Below, piece after piece: positions 16,815-25,086 of a stretch of DNA of 64,000 bases (positions are counted from its first letter, which is position 1; each line of letters begins with the position of its first letter). Below the pieces are notes generated by a model, which made no database searches, was not told the origin of the DNA, and saw only the letters and a list, made by a program, of their open reading frames with translations. The position numbers and the translations under genes were made by a program. This DNA is from G958296245 sp963664035 (GTDB taxonomy: Bacteria; Chloroflexota; Dehalococcoidia; Lucifugimonadales; G958296245), in the NCBI GenBank assembly GCA_963664035.2, contig OY760867.2, forward strand, positions 3,038,001 through 3,102,000. Direction: 5' to 3'.

Positions 16815-17981
16815 ATGAAAGTCCCATCCGACTACGCGGCGGGCTACCCGGAGGCCAGCGCACTCGACCGAGAGCTGGCGGACAGCTACGTCGCCCACAC
16901 GACCATCGGAGACCCCGAAGCCGATGCGCTGATCGAAGACCTCTACAGCCTCGGGCAGAGAGAAGCGGGCCGGTTCATCCAGGCCGTCATGAACCAGGAC
17001 GACTCCGAGCTTAGCGGCGCGCCCCAATCGCTGCTGGACTTCTTCGAGTCCTGCGAGACCGTGCCCGACTGGGTCGATTTCGAAGCGCACATCCCCGGCA
17101 TCCGCATGTTCCACAGGAATTCGAGACTCGTCCTGGGGGCGATGGTAGGCGGCACGCTCGTCGAGGGCTTCTCCACGAACATCTCCAAGTCCTTCTTCAT
17201 AACGGGCCGCCTGCGCGACCAGGGCGTCAGGCGCCTGAGGCAGAACAACCGCCACATGGTCGAGATATTCCTTCCCGGCGGCCTGCGCAGAGAAGGCGAC
17301 GGCTGGAAGCTGTCGGTCCGCATCCGACTCGTTCACGCGATGGTCAGGCGCCTGCTGAACAACTCCGAAGACTGGGACCATGAAGCATGGGGCGCGCCCA
17401 TCAGCGCGGCGCACGTCGGATACGCGATCACCGCATTCTCGGCAAGACTGCTCAGGCACCTGAAGAGCTTGGGGGCCGAATTCGACGACGACGAGCGAGC
17501 GAGCTTCATGCAGGTCTGGCGCTATTCCGGGTACCTCATGGGCATCCCCGAAAGCATCCTGTACGAAGACGAATCCCACGCCCTGCGCATATTCGAGATC
17601 GGCGGCATCTGCGAACCTTCCCCCGGAGCCGAGTCTACCGCCCTTGCGCACTCGCTGGTCCAGTCCGCTCCCCTGATTGCGGGAATATCGGACCCCGTAG
17701 GACGCCGGAGGCTTGCCAACTACGTCTTTCGCGTCTCCCGCGCTCTCATCAGGCCTCCGCTCGCCAACCAGTTGAAATACCCCCGGTATCCAACGTTCGG
17801 AGTCCTCTGGTGGTTCCGAACGCAGGAGAATTACGACCGCCTCATGAGCAGGCTGTTCAAGAGCCGCGTCCGCAACAACAACAAGCTGACCGCCCTGTTC
17901 GACGTCTCTATCTTCGACGAGGAAGGCATCACCTACGAAATGCCCGACCACCCCCACGCCGAAGAGTCCTCCAAGTGGTGA
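16815..17981 (+). CDS. MpaB-family (DUF2236) oxygenase-like protein
   Basis: A 388-residue soluble protein from ATG 16815; the open frame extends far upstream but only as antisense-like shadow of the transporter. Recognisable blocks are VLGAMVGGTLVEGFS, then a helix with RIRLVHAMVRRLL (Arg and His haem-contact helix of latex-clearing proteins) and HVGYAITAFSARLLRHL, followed by MQVWRYSGYLMGIPESIL. These match the ER-bound oxygenase MpaB/rubber-oxygenase (Lcp) superfamily, which binds haem b and cleaves isoprenoid double bonds. Natural substrate in bacteria mostly unknown. Probably cotranscribed with the MMPL gene. Confidence 0.75.
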   Translation: MKVPSDYAAGYPEASALDRELADSYVAHTTIGDPEADALIEDLYSLGQREAGRFIQAVMNQDDSELSGAPQSLLDFFESCETVPDWVDFEAHIPGIRMFHRNSRLVLGAMVGGTLVEGFSTNISKSFFITGRLRDQGVRRLRQNNRHMVEIFLPGGLRREGDGWKLSVRIRLVHAMVRRLLNNSEDWDHEAWGAPISAAHVGYAITAFSARLLRHLKSLGAEFDDDERASFMQVWRYSGYLMGIPESILYEDESHALRIFEIGGICEPSPGAESTALAHSLVQSAPLIAGISDPVGRRRLANYVFRVSRALIRPPLANQLKYPRYPTFGVLWWFRTQENYDRLMSRLFKSRVRNNNKLTALFDVSIFDEEGITYEMPDHPHAEESSKW

Positions 17982-18042
17982 AGCCGGAAGCCCACCGCGC
18001 TTTGATAAGTACTAAATCGCTTTGACTATACCGCCAATTCAG

Positions 18043-18403
18043 TTCGTAGGAGCGGGTTTCAAACCCGCCTTCCCCGGTCACCCACGGAAGAACACCATGA
18101 TGCACGCCACTATCTCCGAGATCATATTCGAGGTCAGTGAGGACAAAACCGACGGCGGATATTTCGTAGGGGCGGGTTTCAAACCCGCCTTCCCCGGTCA
18201 CCCACGGAAGAACACCATGATGCACTCCACTATCTCCGAGATCATATTCGAGGTCAGCGAGGACAAAACCGACGGCGGATATTTCGTAGGGGCGGGTTTC
18301 AAACCCGCCTTCCCCGGTCACCCACGGAAGAACACCATGATGCACTCCACTATCTCCGAGATCATATTCGAGGTCAGCGAGGACGAAGTCGACGGCGGAT
18401 ATT
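18043..18403 (+). repeat. Three in-frame 120-bp tandem repeats built on a REP palindrome
   Basis: Units start at 18043, 18163 and 18283. Each holds a palindrome with arms GGCGGGTTT/AAACCCGCC around one base (GAGCGGGTTT in unit 1), then CCCACGGAAGAACACC-ATGATG and the first 20-odd codons of the HicB-like gene. Units differ at only a few positions. At exactly 40 codons and with no stop, the array is one continuous frame. The HicB start must have been amplified together with a REP inserted just upstream of it. Confidence 0.85.
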
Positions 18404-18624
18404 CGGCTAGCGCACTGGGCCACGGCATCCACACCCAGGGCGAATCAGTTGAAGAGTTGCGCCGCAACGTCAAGGAAGCCGTCGATTGCTACTTCGACGC
18501 AACGATGAAACGACCGGCCCTGGTCCGCCTTCACTGCAACACCCCTATCCGTCGTTCCCGCGAAAGCCTGCCCCGTACCCCGATACGGGGCGGGAATCCA
18601 GTCCCAGGCCACGAATTGGCATAA
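18337..18624 (+). CDS. HicB-like antitoxin with REP-derived tail
   Basis: From the ATG pair at 18337/18340 in the third repeat unit (GGAAG seven bases upstream) the product is 95 residues. TISEIIFEVSEDEVDGGYSA, ALGHGIHTQGESVEELRRNV and KEAVDCYFD match the single-domain HicB fold. In units 1 and 2 the same start occurs in frame, so 175- or 135-residue forms are possible. The last ~25 residues come from a second REP (18548-18610, including CCCGCGAAAG and GCGGGAATCC), not from HicB. No hicA-like toxin gene is adjacent, so this is a solitary antitoxin or relic. Confidence 0.65.
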   Translation: MMHSTISEIIFEVSEDEVDGGYSASALGHGIHTQGESVEELRRNVKEAVDCYFDATMKRPALVRLHCNTPIRRSRESLPRTPIRGGNPVPGHELA

Positions 18625-18661
18625 GCCTTAGACACGCCTGTTTCGCCTGAGCCCCCGCCAG

Positions 18662-20398
18662 ATGCGTACCTTCCGCCTCGTCATGGCCCAGATCAACCCC
18701 ACCGTGGGCGACCTGGAGGGAAACACCGCCAGGATCCTTGACCGCGTCGACCAGGCGCGGGGCCTGCGCGCCGACCTGGTGGCCTTCCCCGAGCTCGCGA
18801 TCACCGGCTACCCCCCCGAGGACCTCCTGCTCAAGCCCCAGTTCCTGCGGGAGAACATGCGCAAGATGCGCCAGGTGGCCGAGGCTTCGCGGGGCATCTG
18901 CGTCGTGGTCGGATTCGTAGACGCCGGCGAGCTAGTCCACAACGCCGCCGCGGTCGCCCACGACGGCCGCCTGGTGGACGTCTACCGCAAGATATACCTG
19001 CCGAACTACGGCGTCTTCGACGAGGTCAGGTACTTCGAGCCGGGCTCGGGGTGCCCCGTCTACGTCGTCAACGGCGCCGCCGTCGGCGTCAACATCTGCG
19101 AGGACATCTGGTACGCCGAGGGGCCCGCCGCCGTCCAGGGGGACAGCGGCGCCGAGCTCATCGTCAACATCAACGGCTCCCCCTTCCACGCCGGCAAGCG
19201 CGACCAACGAGAGGAGATGCTCGCCGCCCGCGCCTCCGAAAACGGCTTCTACGTCGCATACGTCAACCTCGTCGGCGGACAGGACGAGCTCGTCTTCGAC
19301 GGCGGCAGCGTCGTGTTCGGCCCCGCCGGGCAGCCCGTCGCGCGCGGGGCGCAGTTCGAGGAGGACCTGATCGCCGTCGACCTGGACATCGAGACCATGC
19401 GGGACTCCCGGCCCAACGATCCCGCGCCGCGCGGAGAGAGGGCCGCCGCATCCGATACGCTGGGACCGCCGAGGGTGCTCCCCATCTCGGGCCATGCGCC
19501 CAGGAATCTGCCCAGCCTCCCTACCCGCCGGGAGCCGACCCGCTACGACCCCGCCGAAGAGGTCTACCGGGCGCTGGTCGCGGGAACGAGAGACTACGTC
19601 CGGAAGTGCGGCTTCTCCAAGGTAATCGTCGCCCTGTCCGGCGGCATCGACTCCAGCCTAGTGGCGACGGTAGCCGCCGACGCCCTCGGCCCGGAGAACG
19701 TGGTGGGCGTGTCGATGCCCTCCCGATACTCATCGGGTGGCAGCGTGGAGGACGCCAGGGCCCTCGCCGCCAACCTCGGCATCCGGCTGCTCAGCCTGCC
19801 CATCGAACCCCCCTTCGCCGCATTCCTCGACACCCTCGCCCCCCACTTCGACGGCATGGCGCCGAACGAGGCCGAGGAGAACCTACAGTCCCGCATTCGC
19901 GGCAACCTCGTCATGGCGCTCTCCAACAAGATGGGCTGGATGGTCCTCACCACCGGCAACAAGAGCGAGATGGCCGTCGGATACGCCACCATATACGGCG
20001 ACATGGCCGGCGGCTACGCCGTCATCAAGGACGTGCCCAAGACGATGGTGTACGAGTTGGCCCGGCGGCGCAACGCCGCCGGCGATGGGCCGCTCATACC
20101 CCGGTCCGTCTTGGAAAAACCGCCCAGCGCCGAGCTCCGCCCCGACCAGACCGACCAGGACAGCCTGCCCCCCTACGACGTGCTCGACCCCATCCTAAAG
20201 GCATACGTGGAGGAGGATGTCGCCTTCGATGGCATCGTCGCCCAGGGCTTCGACGAGGACGTGGTCAAGCTGGTGGTGGGCCTAGTCGACCGGAGCGAGC
20301 ACAAGCGCCGCCAGTCCCCGCCCGGCATAAAGATAACCCCCCGAAGCTTCGGCCGCGACCGCCGAATGCCCATAGCCAACCGCCACAGCCCCTTCTAG
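18662..20398 (+). CDS. nadE: Glutamine-dependent NAD+ synthetase
   Basis: A 578-residue two-domain enzyme making NAD from deamido-NAD, ATP and glutamine. The N-terminal nitrilase-type glutaminase has its triad Glu44 (AFPELAITGYP), Lys110 (YRKIYLPNYGVF) and Cys146 (VNICEDIW). The C-terminal synthetase has the P-loop LSGGIDSS near residue 325, LTTGNKSEMAVGY and the final KRRQSPPGIKI. Length and order fit NadE of the glutamine type. Stands alone, 37 bases after the HicB-like gene. Confidence 0.97.
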   Translation: MRTFRLVMAQINPTVGDLEGNTARILDRVDQARGLRADLVAFPELAITGYPPEDLLLKPQFLRENMRKMRQVAEASRGICVVVGFVDAGELVHNAAAVAHDGRLVDVYRKIYLPNYGVFDEVRYFEPGSGCPVYVVNGAAVGVNICEDIWYAEGPAAVQGDSGAELIVNINGSPFHAGKRDQREEMLAARASENGFYVAYVNLVGGQDELVFDGGSVVFGPAGQPVARGAQFEEDLIAVDLDIETMRDSRPNDPAPRGERAAASDTLGPPRVLPISGHAPRNLPSLPTRREPTRYDPAEEVYRALVAGTRDYVRKCGFSKVIVALSGGIDSSLVATVAADALGPENVVGVSMPSRYSSGGSVEDARALAANLGIRLLSLPIEPPFAAFLDTLAPHFDGMAPNEAEENLQSRIRGNLVMALSNKMGWMVLTTGNKSEMAVGYATIYGDMAGGYAVIKDVPKTMVYELARRRNAAGDGPLIPRSVLEKPPSAELRPDQTDQDSLPPYDVLDPILKAYVEEDVAFDGIVAQGFDEDVVKLVVGLVDRSEHKRRQSPPGIKITPRSFGRDRRMPIANRHSPF

Positions 20399-20446
20399 CG
20401 CCATAGGGCAAGGCACGGCGTTGCACCCCGAGACTTCAACACGGTA

Positions 20447-20458
20447 TTATACGTATAA
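20447..20458. promoter_or_regulatory. Palindromic operator candidate for the MazEF-like pair
   Basis: TTATACGTATAA is a perfect 12-bp palindrome 22 bases before the antitoxin ATG. The antitoxin has a ribbon-helix-helix-type N-terminus, and such proteins repress their own promoter by binding a palindrome of this size; the AT-rich site may overlap the -10. Confidence 0.5.
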
Positions 20459-20479
20459 CACACGTGCAGGGATTCGAAA

Positions 20480-20710
20480 ATGCGTAAGAAACTCACCTTG
20501 ACGCTAGACGAACAGGTCTATGATGGGCTGTACAGGGTTGCTGGCCGCAGGAGAATCAGCAGCTTCGTCGAATCGATTGTCAGTCCGTACTTGGTATACG
20601 ACGACCTAGATGCCGGTTACCGAAGTATGGCTGCGGATTCCGAGCGAGAGGCTGAAGCCATGGAGTGGGTAGAAGGGACTTCCGAGGCGGTCGTCGATGA
20701 GGCGAGGTGA
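20480..20710 (+). CDS. MazE-type antitoxin
   Basis: 76 residues. RKKLTLTLDEQVYDGLYRVA followed by RRRISSFVESIVSPYL is the beta-strand/helix/helix of a ribbon-helix-helix DNA-binding domain; the acidic tail (DSEREAEAMEWVEG) would occupy the toxin's RNA site. The last 14 bases overlap the toxin start, the normal order antitoxin then toxin. Likely autoregulated through the TTATACGTATAA palindrome just upstream. Confidence 0.8.
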   Translation: MRKKLTLTLDEQVYDGLYRVAGRRRISSFVESIVSPYLVYDDLDAGYRSMAADSEREAEAMEWVEGTSEAVVDEAR

Positions 20711-21017
20711 GGTCTGGTGGGTTAGATTCGGACCGTCCGTCGGCGGTGAGATTAGAAAACGCAGGCCCGCCATCGTAGTCACAAGCGATGTCGCGGTTCC
20801 ACATCTCAACCGGGTGCAGGTAGTACCGCTGACTTCGAATGTCAGCAGGGTCTACCCTGCCGAGGCGCTCGTCACAGTCAACGATGTCCTCCACAAGGCC
20901 ATGGCGGACCAGCTCATGACGGTCAGCAAGCGTCGTTTCGACGGCCGTTTCGGCGAAGTATCGGACGCGGACATGGATCTCGTCGCCCTCGCCATAAGCG
21001 TCCAACTGGGGCTGTAG
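20697..21017 (+). CDS. MazF/PemK-type endoribonuclease toxin
   Basis: 106 residues of the MazF fold: MRRGEVWWVRFGPSVGGEIRK, RPAIVVTSD and VVPLTSNV are its standard beta-barrel signatures, and Arg/Thr active-site positions are kept (KRRPAIV; LTSN). MazF toxins cut single-stranded mRNA at short sequences. Overlaps its antitoxin by 14 bases. ATG follows GTCGATGAGG, with AGGCG close to the start. Confidence 0.88.
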   Translation: MRRGEVWWVRFGPSVGGEIRKRRPAIVVTSDVAVPHLNRVQVVPLTSNVSRVYPAEALVTVNDVLHKAMADQLMTVSKRRFDGRFGEVSDADMDLVALAISVQLGL

Positions 21018-21177
21018 TCTGCCAACCATGTGAAGGGGATGAGAAATCCCTACCTCCGACCTTGACCCAGGGCGAACCCATGTGCTACAGTCTCCTCATG
21101 GCAACGACGTATCTCCATGCAAGCCGCTCCCCGGCGACCGCCCTGCCGCGTGAGAGCCTCGAATATACCGCCGAAAG

Positions 21178-21332
21178 GCGTGTCCCATCTTGTCACATTG
21201 GAATCATATTTCAGCCACATTCACGTCGCATCGTGTCACCTTGGCGTCCCGCCCTGTCAACTACTCCATAGCTGAAAAGTGACAAATGTGACGGAATGTG
21301 ACAGATACGGAGAAATCCGGCCTCCCCTATCC
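21178..21332 (+). repeat. Phased-pentamer element E1 (GTCAC type)
   Basis: Lies between the toxin and the convergent protease gene. After a GCG, eight pentamers start at 21182, 21192, 21203, 21214, 21225, 21235, 21246 and 21256: GTCCC, GTCAC, ATCAT, GCCAC, GTCGC, GTCAC, GTCCC, GTCAA. The spacings are 10 or 11, matching one helical turn. Core CATAGCTG at 21267, then three inverted GTGAC at 21279, 21288 and 21298, then TCCCCTATCC at 21323. The same plan occurs at 39225 and 29691. No gene is supported in 21018-21333. Confidence 0.75.
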
Positions 21333-21333
21333 G

Positions 21334-22074
21334 TCACAGCGGGATGCCCCGCCCTGCCTCCCTCAGCCGCCGCCGGCGTTGCAGCGCGTCCGGCATCGCC
21401 CTGGTCACCACCGCCCAGAATGCCTTCGAGTGGTTCATCACCTCCAGGTGGGCAAGCTCGTGGACCGCGACGTAGTCGATCAGCGCCGGCTCCAGCATCA
21501 CCGTCCGCCAGCTAAAGCGCAGCGTCCCGTCGGGGCTGCAGCTTCCCCAGAAGCTGCGCTGGCCCCCAATTAGTATCAGCGGCGTCTCGGAAAGCCCGAA
21601 CTCCGGCAGCCACTTTTCGACGCTCGCCCGCACGTGTTCTTCCGCGCGCTCCCGGTACCAGGCCGCTATGGCCGAGAGCAACTTTTCGCGCCGCCCGTCC
21701 ACGGAAGCGCCGCGAGGCGCCGTGACGAGCAGTCGCCAGTCGTCGAACCGGACCTGCGGCAAGCCCACGTCGGCCCGCTTCACCACCAACCGGAGATCCC
21801 GCCCCAGGTACGGCAATTCGTCGCCGTCGATGAGTCGCGGCGGCGCTCCGTACTGCGGCTCCGCCAGCCGGTCGAGTATCCAGCGCGCGCGGTCGCGCAC
21901 GAAGCTCCTCAGGTCGCTCATCGGCACCCCCGAAGGAGCCGCGACCCGCGCGACGCCGTCCACCACCGTAAGCTGGATGGTCTTCTTGCGCCGCCTGCTG
22001 CGCCGCACCTCGTACTCTATGGTCGCGCCGCCCGCGCGTACCCTGCCCCGTGTGGCCAATGCCCGCCTCCGCAA
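21334..22074 (-). CDS. YgjP-like zinc metallopeptidase
   Basis: A 246-residue soluble protein of the YgjP/DUF45 family. The C-terminal half has VAVHELAHLEVMNHSKAFW, an HExxH zinc site with the downstream His of the H-x-K-x-FW motif; RSFWGSCSPDGTLRFSWR is the conserved block before it. Members are predicted metal proteases; E. coli YgjP has no settled role. Its stop is almost against the phased-pentamer element E1. Transcribed leftwards, opposed to the toxin pair and divergent from addB. Confidence 0.9.
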   Translation of the reverse strand: MRRRALATRGRVRAGGATIEYEVRRSRRRKKTIQLTVVDGVARVAAPSGVPMSDLRSFVRDRARWILDRLAEPQYGAPPRLIDGDELPYLGRDLRLVVKRADVGLPQVRFDDWRLLVTAPRGASVDGRREKLLSAIAAWYRERAEEHVRASVEKWLPEFGLSETPLILIGGQRSFWGSCSPDGTLRFSWRTVMLEPALIDYVAVHELAHLEVMNHSKAFWAVVTRAMPDALQRRRRLREAGRGIPL

Positions 22075-22170
22075 CCTATTCTATCCCGCGAGCCGCTGGC
22101 GCGGGGTCTTGAATGCCGGCGCCGTTACGCTTACTCTGGGCCAACCATACCCGCGGAGTAGGTTGCTCTC

Positions 22171-25086
22171 GTGCCGAGACCTGTAATCATCGTCGGCGGG
22201 CTGGGCGGCGGCAAGACCGAAGAGGCCATGGCGAGGCTGGCCGCCCGCTACCAGCCCGACCCCTTCCACCACGCCGCCGCGCTGGTCCCCACCAGCCGGC
22301 ACGGCGACCAGCTCCGCCGGCGCCTCGTCTCCCGGTGCGGCGTCGCCCTCCGCCTGCGCGTGGAGACGATAACCCAGTTCAGCGAGAGCCTCGCCTCCGG
22401 CGCCGGGAAGCTCTCGCACGCGGTGGCCGAAGAGCTCCTGGCGCAGACGGCCAGCCGCGAGGTCGAGCGCGGGGCCGCCGCCTACTTCGCGCCCATCGCC
22501 AGCACCGAGGGCTTCGCCGGCCTGCTGAGCGCCGCCGTCGCCGACCTGCTCGCCGAGGCGATAGAGCCGCATGCCTTCCGCGAGGCCGCCGGCAGGTCCG
22601 GTTCCTCCGCCCTGGCGGCGCTCGCCGCCATCTTCGCGGCGTACCGCTCCGAGCTCGACCGCCGAGGCTGGCTCCACCCGGCGCGGACGCCCCTAGCCGC
22701 CGCGGACGCCGTGAAGGCCGGCGCCCCGCTGCCGGGCCTCGTGCTGCTCGACGGCTTCCAGACCTTCCGCGGCGTGGAGATCGAGCTCATCAAAGCCGTC
22801 GCCAGGCGCTCGGAGCTTGTCATCACCTTCGACCCGGATTCAGGCGCGCGGGCGCGGCATGACTTTAGGCGCATCCTCGACAGCCTCCCGAACGCGGAGG
22901 TGCTGGAGCTGGAGAGACGGCAGGCGGCCCGGCCGGATACGGTAAGCGCGGGCGACGCCGCGGACCGCGAGGACCAGCTCCGCGCCATCGCCAGGCAGAT
23001 CAAGCGCCGCCTCACCGATAACCCGTCCCTCCGCCCCTCGGACTGCGCCGTCGCCTTCAGGCGGATGCCCCCCTACCTTGGGTTGGCCAGGCAGGTGTTC
23101 GACGAGTACGACCTCCCCCTCGACCCCGCGGCGGGAGAGCGCCTCAGCGCCCGGCCCCTGGGGGTCTGGCTGCGCCGCCTGCTGCACCTTGCGCGGGACG
23201 GCTGGCGGCTGCGCGACTTCGCCGCCGTCCTATCGAGCGGCTTCATCGACCTCGCCCGGTGGGGGCTGAGCCAGGAGGACGTGGCCCCGTTCAAACGGCA
23301 GGGGCGCAGGAACAACCTCTGGGCCGGGCAGGACGCCCTGGAGCGCATCGCGGACAGCCTGCGAGCGCACCCCGGCGAGTCGTCATACGGGGCCGCCCGC
23401 ATCGCCGGCGGCGTGGAAGCCGCGCTCGAAGATCTGCGCGGCCTGTTGGAGCAGCCGCCGAGCGACGCCGGCGACCACGCCAGGCGTCTCGACGACGCCC
23501 TGTTCGGCGCTCGCCCCCTCGTCCGGCCGGACTCCCGTGACCTGCCCGGCGTTGACGTGGAGATCGACGCCCTAAGGGGCTATCTCCGCGACGTCACGGC
23601 CGCCCAGCAGGCGCTCGGCGGCCCCCCGGAGCCGTTCGACACCTTCGCGGCCCGCCTTGAACGCAGGCTGGACGCTCCCGCCGTCATCCTGCGCGAAGCG
23701 GGCGGCGTCCTGCTCGCCCCGATGCACACCCTCCACGGCCTCCGCTTCGACTACGTCGCCCTCGGCGGCCTGGTAGAGGGCGAGTTCCCGGCGCAGCGCA
23801 CAGGGACGGCCCTGCTCGACGACGCGGCGAGGGAAGCCCTGAACGAGGCGGGCCTCGCGCTGCCGCCGGAGTTGCGCCTCGCGGAGGACGAGCTCTGGGC
23901 GACCGTGAGCACGCGCGCGGACGCCGCGCTCTCGCTCTGGAAGACCCGGCTGGACGACCGAGGACGGCCCGCGGCGCAGTCGTACTACTTCGACGCGCTG
24001 CCGCGCGACCGCGCCGTCGAGACCACAACCGCCGCCGCCCCCGAGCAGACCGCCTCCAACCGCGAGCTTGCAATCGCCTGCGCCCGGCTGTGGCCCGCGC
24101 GGAGCACTCTGAGGCCCAGGGGAGCGGAGGCGTGGCCGGTGGTGCGAGAGGCTGTCCGCGTCGAGCAGCGGCGCCGCTCGTTCGGCCACGGCGGCGAATA
24201 CGAAGGCCGCCTAGACGCCGGGCTGGTCCCCTGGCTCACCGGCGAAGACGCCGTATGGAGCGCATCCCGCCTGGAGTCCTACCGCACCTGCTCCTTCCAA
24301 TTCTTCGGCAGCTACGCCCTGCGCCTCAGGGAGCTGGAAGAAGAGATGGAGAGCGCCGACGCGGCGATGCGCGGGACGGTCATCCACGAAGTGTTGCAGG
24401 ACGCGCTGGAGCCGCTCGTGGCGCAGGGCCGCCCCCTTGCGACGGACACCCTGGACGATGCGCTCGCGCGCCTCAGGTCCAGCGGCCTGGACATCTGGAA
24501 CAGCGCGCCCGGCGACAGGGGCTTCGGACGCGCCGTCCTATGGCGCCTCGAAGCCGAGGCCGTCTTCCAACAACTGGAGCTACTCCTCCAACGCGAGGCC
24601 GAGGAGAGCGAGCGCGCCGGCGTCGCCAGGACCATGGGCGCCGAGAAGAAGATCGAAGCCTCGCTGCCGCTCTCCCCCCCGATGCGCGTCACCGCTACAG
24701 TCGACCGCCTCGACGAGGGCGACGGCATGGTCGTGATCGTCGACTACAAGTCCGGCAGGGAGATACTGAAATCCCACGTGATGGACAACCGCCGCGTCCA
24801 ACTCCAGCTATACGGATACCTGGCGCGCGAAGAGGCCGCGGCCGGGAGGGTCGTGGCCCGATACGCCTGGCTCAACCCCAACAACAGGAGCTGGGACCTC
24901 GACTCCTCCCGGCCCGAAGACCAGGCGGTCCTGGAAGGCGTCGCCGAAGTCGCCCAGGAAGTCAGGGACGCCGTCGCGTCCGGCGACTTCAGGGTCAACC
25001 CGCAGGTGCAGCCCTGCCCCTCCTACTGCTCATTCCAGCACGTCTGCCGCGTGAACGATTACAGCCGATGGAAGCGCTGGGACTGA
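22171..25086 (+). CDS. addB: ATP-dependent helicase/nuclease subunit B
   Basis: 971 residues from GTG 22171. The N-terminus has a degenerate Walker A (VGGLGGGKTEEAM), the middle is an inactivated superfamily 1 helicase and the C-terminus is a RecB-type nuclease with VDYKSGREIL. The nuclease is bracketed by iron-sulphur cysteines: one before it (YRTCSFQFFG) and a cluster at the end (CPSYCSFQHVC). With AddA it resects double-strand breaks for RecA and degrades foreign DNA. Shorter than Bacillus AddB (~1160) but complete. addA overlaps its last 19 bases. Confidence 0.88.
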   Translation: MPRPVIIVGGLGGGKTEEAMARLAARYQPDPFHHAAALVPTSRHGDQLRRRLVSRCGVALRLRVETITQFSESLASGAGKLSHAVAEELLAQTASREVERGAAAYFAPIASTEGFAGLLSAAVADLLAEAIEPHAFREAAGRSGSSALAALAAIFAAYRSELDRRGWLHPARTPLAAADAVKAGAPLPGLVLLDGFQTFRGVEIELIKAVARRSELVITFDPDSGARARHDFRRILDSLPNAEVLELERRQAARPDTVSAGDAADREDQLRAIARQIKRRLTDNPSLRPSDCAVAFRRMPPYLGLARQVFDEYDLPLDPAAGERLSARPLGVWLRRLLHLARDGWRLRDFAAVLSSGFIDLARWGLSQEDVAPFKRQGRRNNLWAGQDALERIADSLRAHPGESSYGAARIAGGVEAALEDLRGLLEQPPSDAGDHARRLDDALFGARPLVRPDSRDLPGVDVEIDALRGYLRDVTAAQQALGGPPEPFDTFAARLERRLDAPAVILREAGGVLLAPMHTLHGLRFDYVALGGLVEGEFPAQRTGTALLDDAAREALNEAGLALPPELRLAEDELWATVSTRADAALSLWKTRLDDRGRPAAQSYYFDALPRDRAVETTTAAAPEQTASNRELAIACARLWPARSTLRPRGAEAWPVVREAVRVEQRRRSFGHGGEYEGRLDAGLVPWLTGEDAVWSASRLESYRTCSFQFFGSYALRLRELEEEMESADAAMRGTVIHEVLQDALEPLVAQGRPLATDTLDDALARLRSSGLDIWNSAPGDRGFGRAVLWRLEAEAVFQQLELLLQREAEESERAGVARTMGAEKKIEASLPLSPPMRVTATVDRLDEGDGMVVIVDYKSGREILKSHVMDNRRVQLQLYGYLAREEAAAGRVVARYAWLNPNNRSWDLDSSRPEDQAVLEGVAEVAQEVRDAVASGDFRVNPQVQPCPSYCSFQHVCRVNDYSRWKRWD

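Noticed and set aside
18043..18403. Tandem 120-bp repeats as a CRISPR array
   Set aside because: Units are contiguous and nearly identical along their whole length, with no unique spacers; they carry HicB codons.
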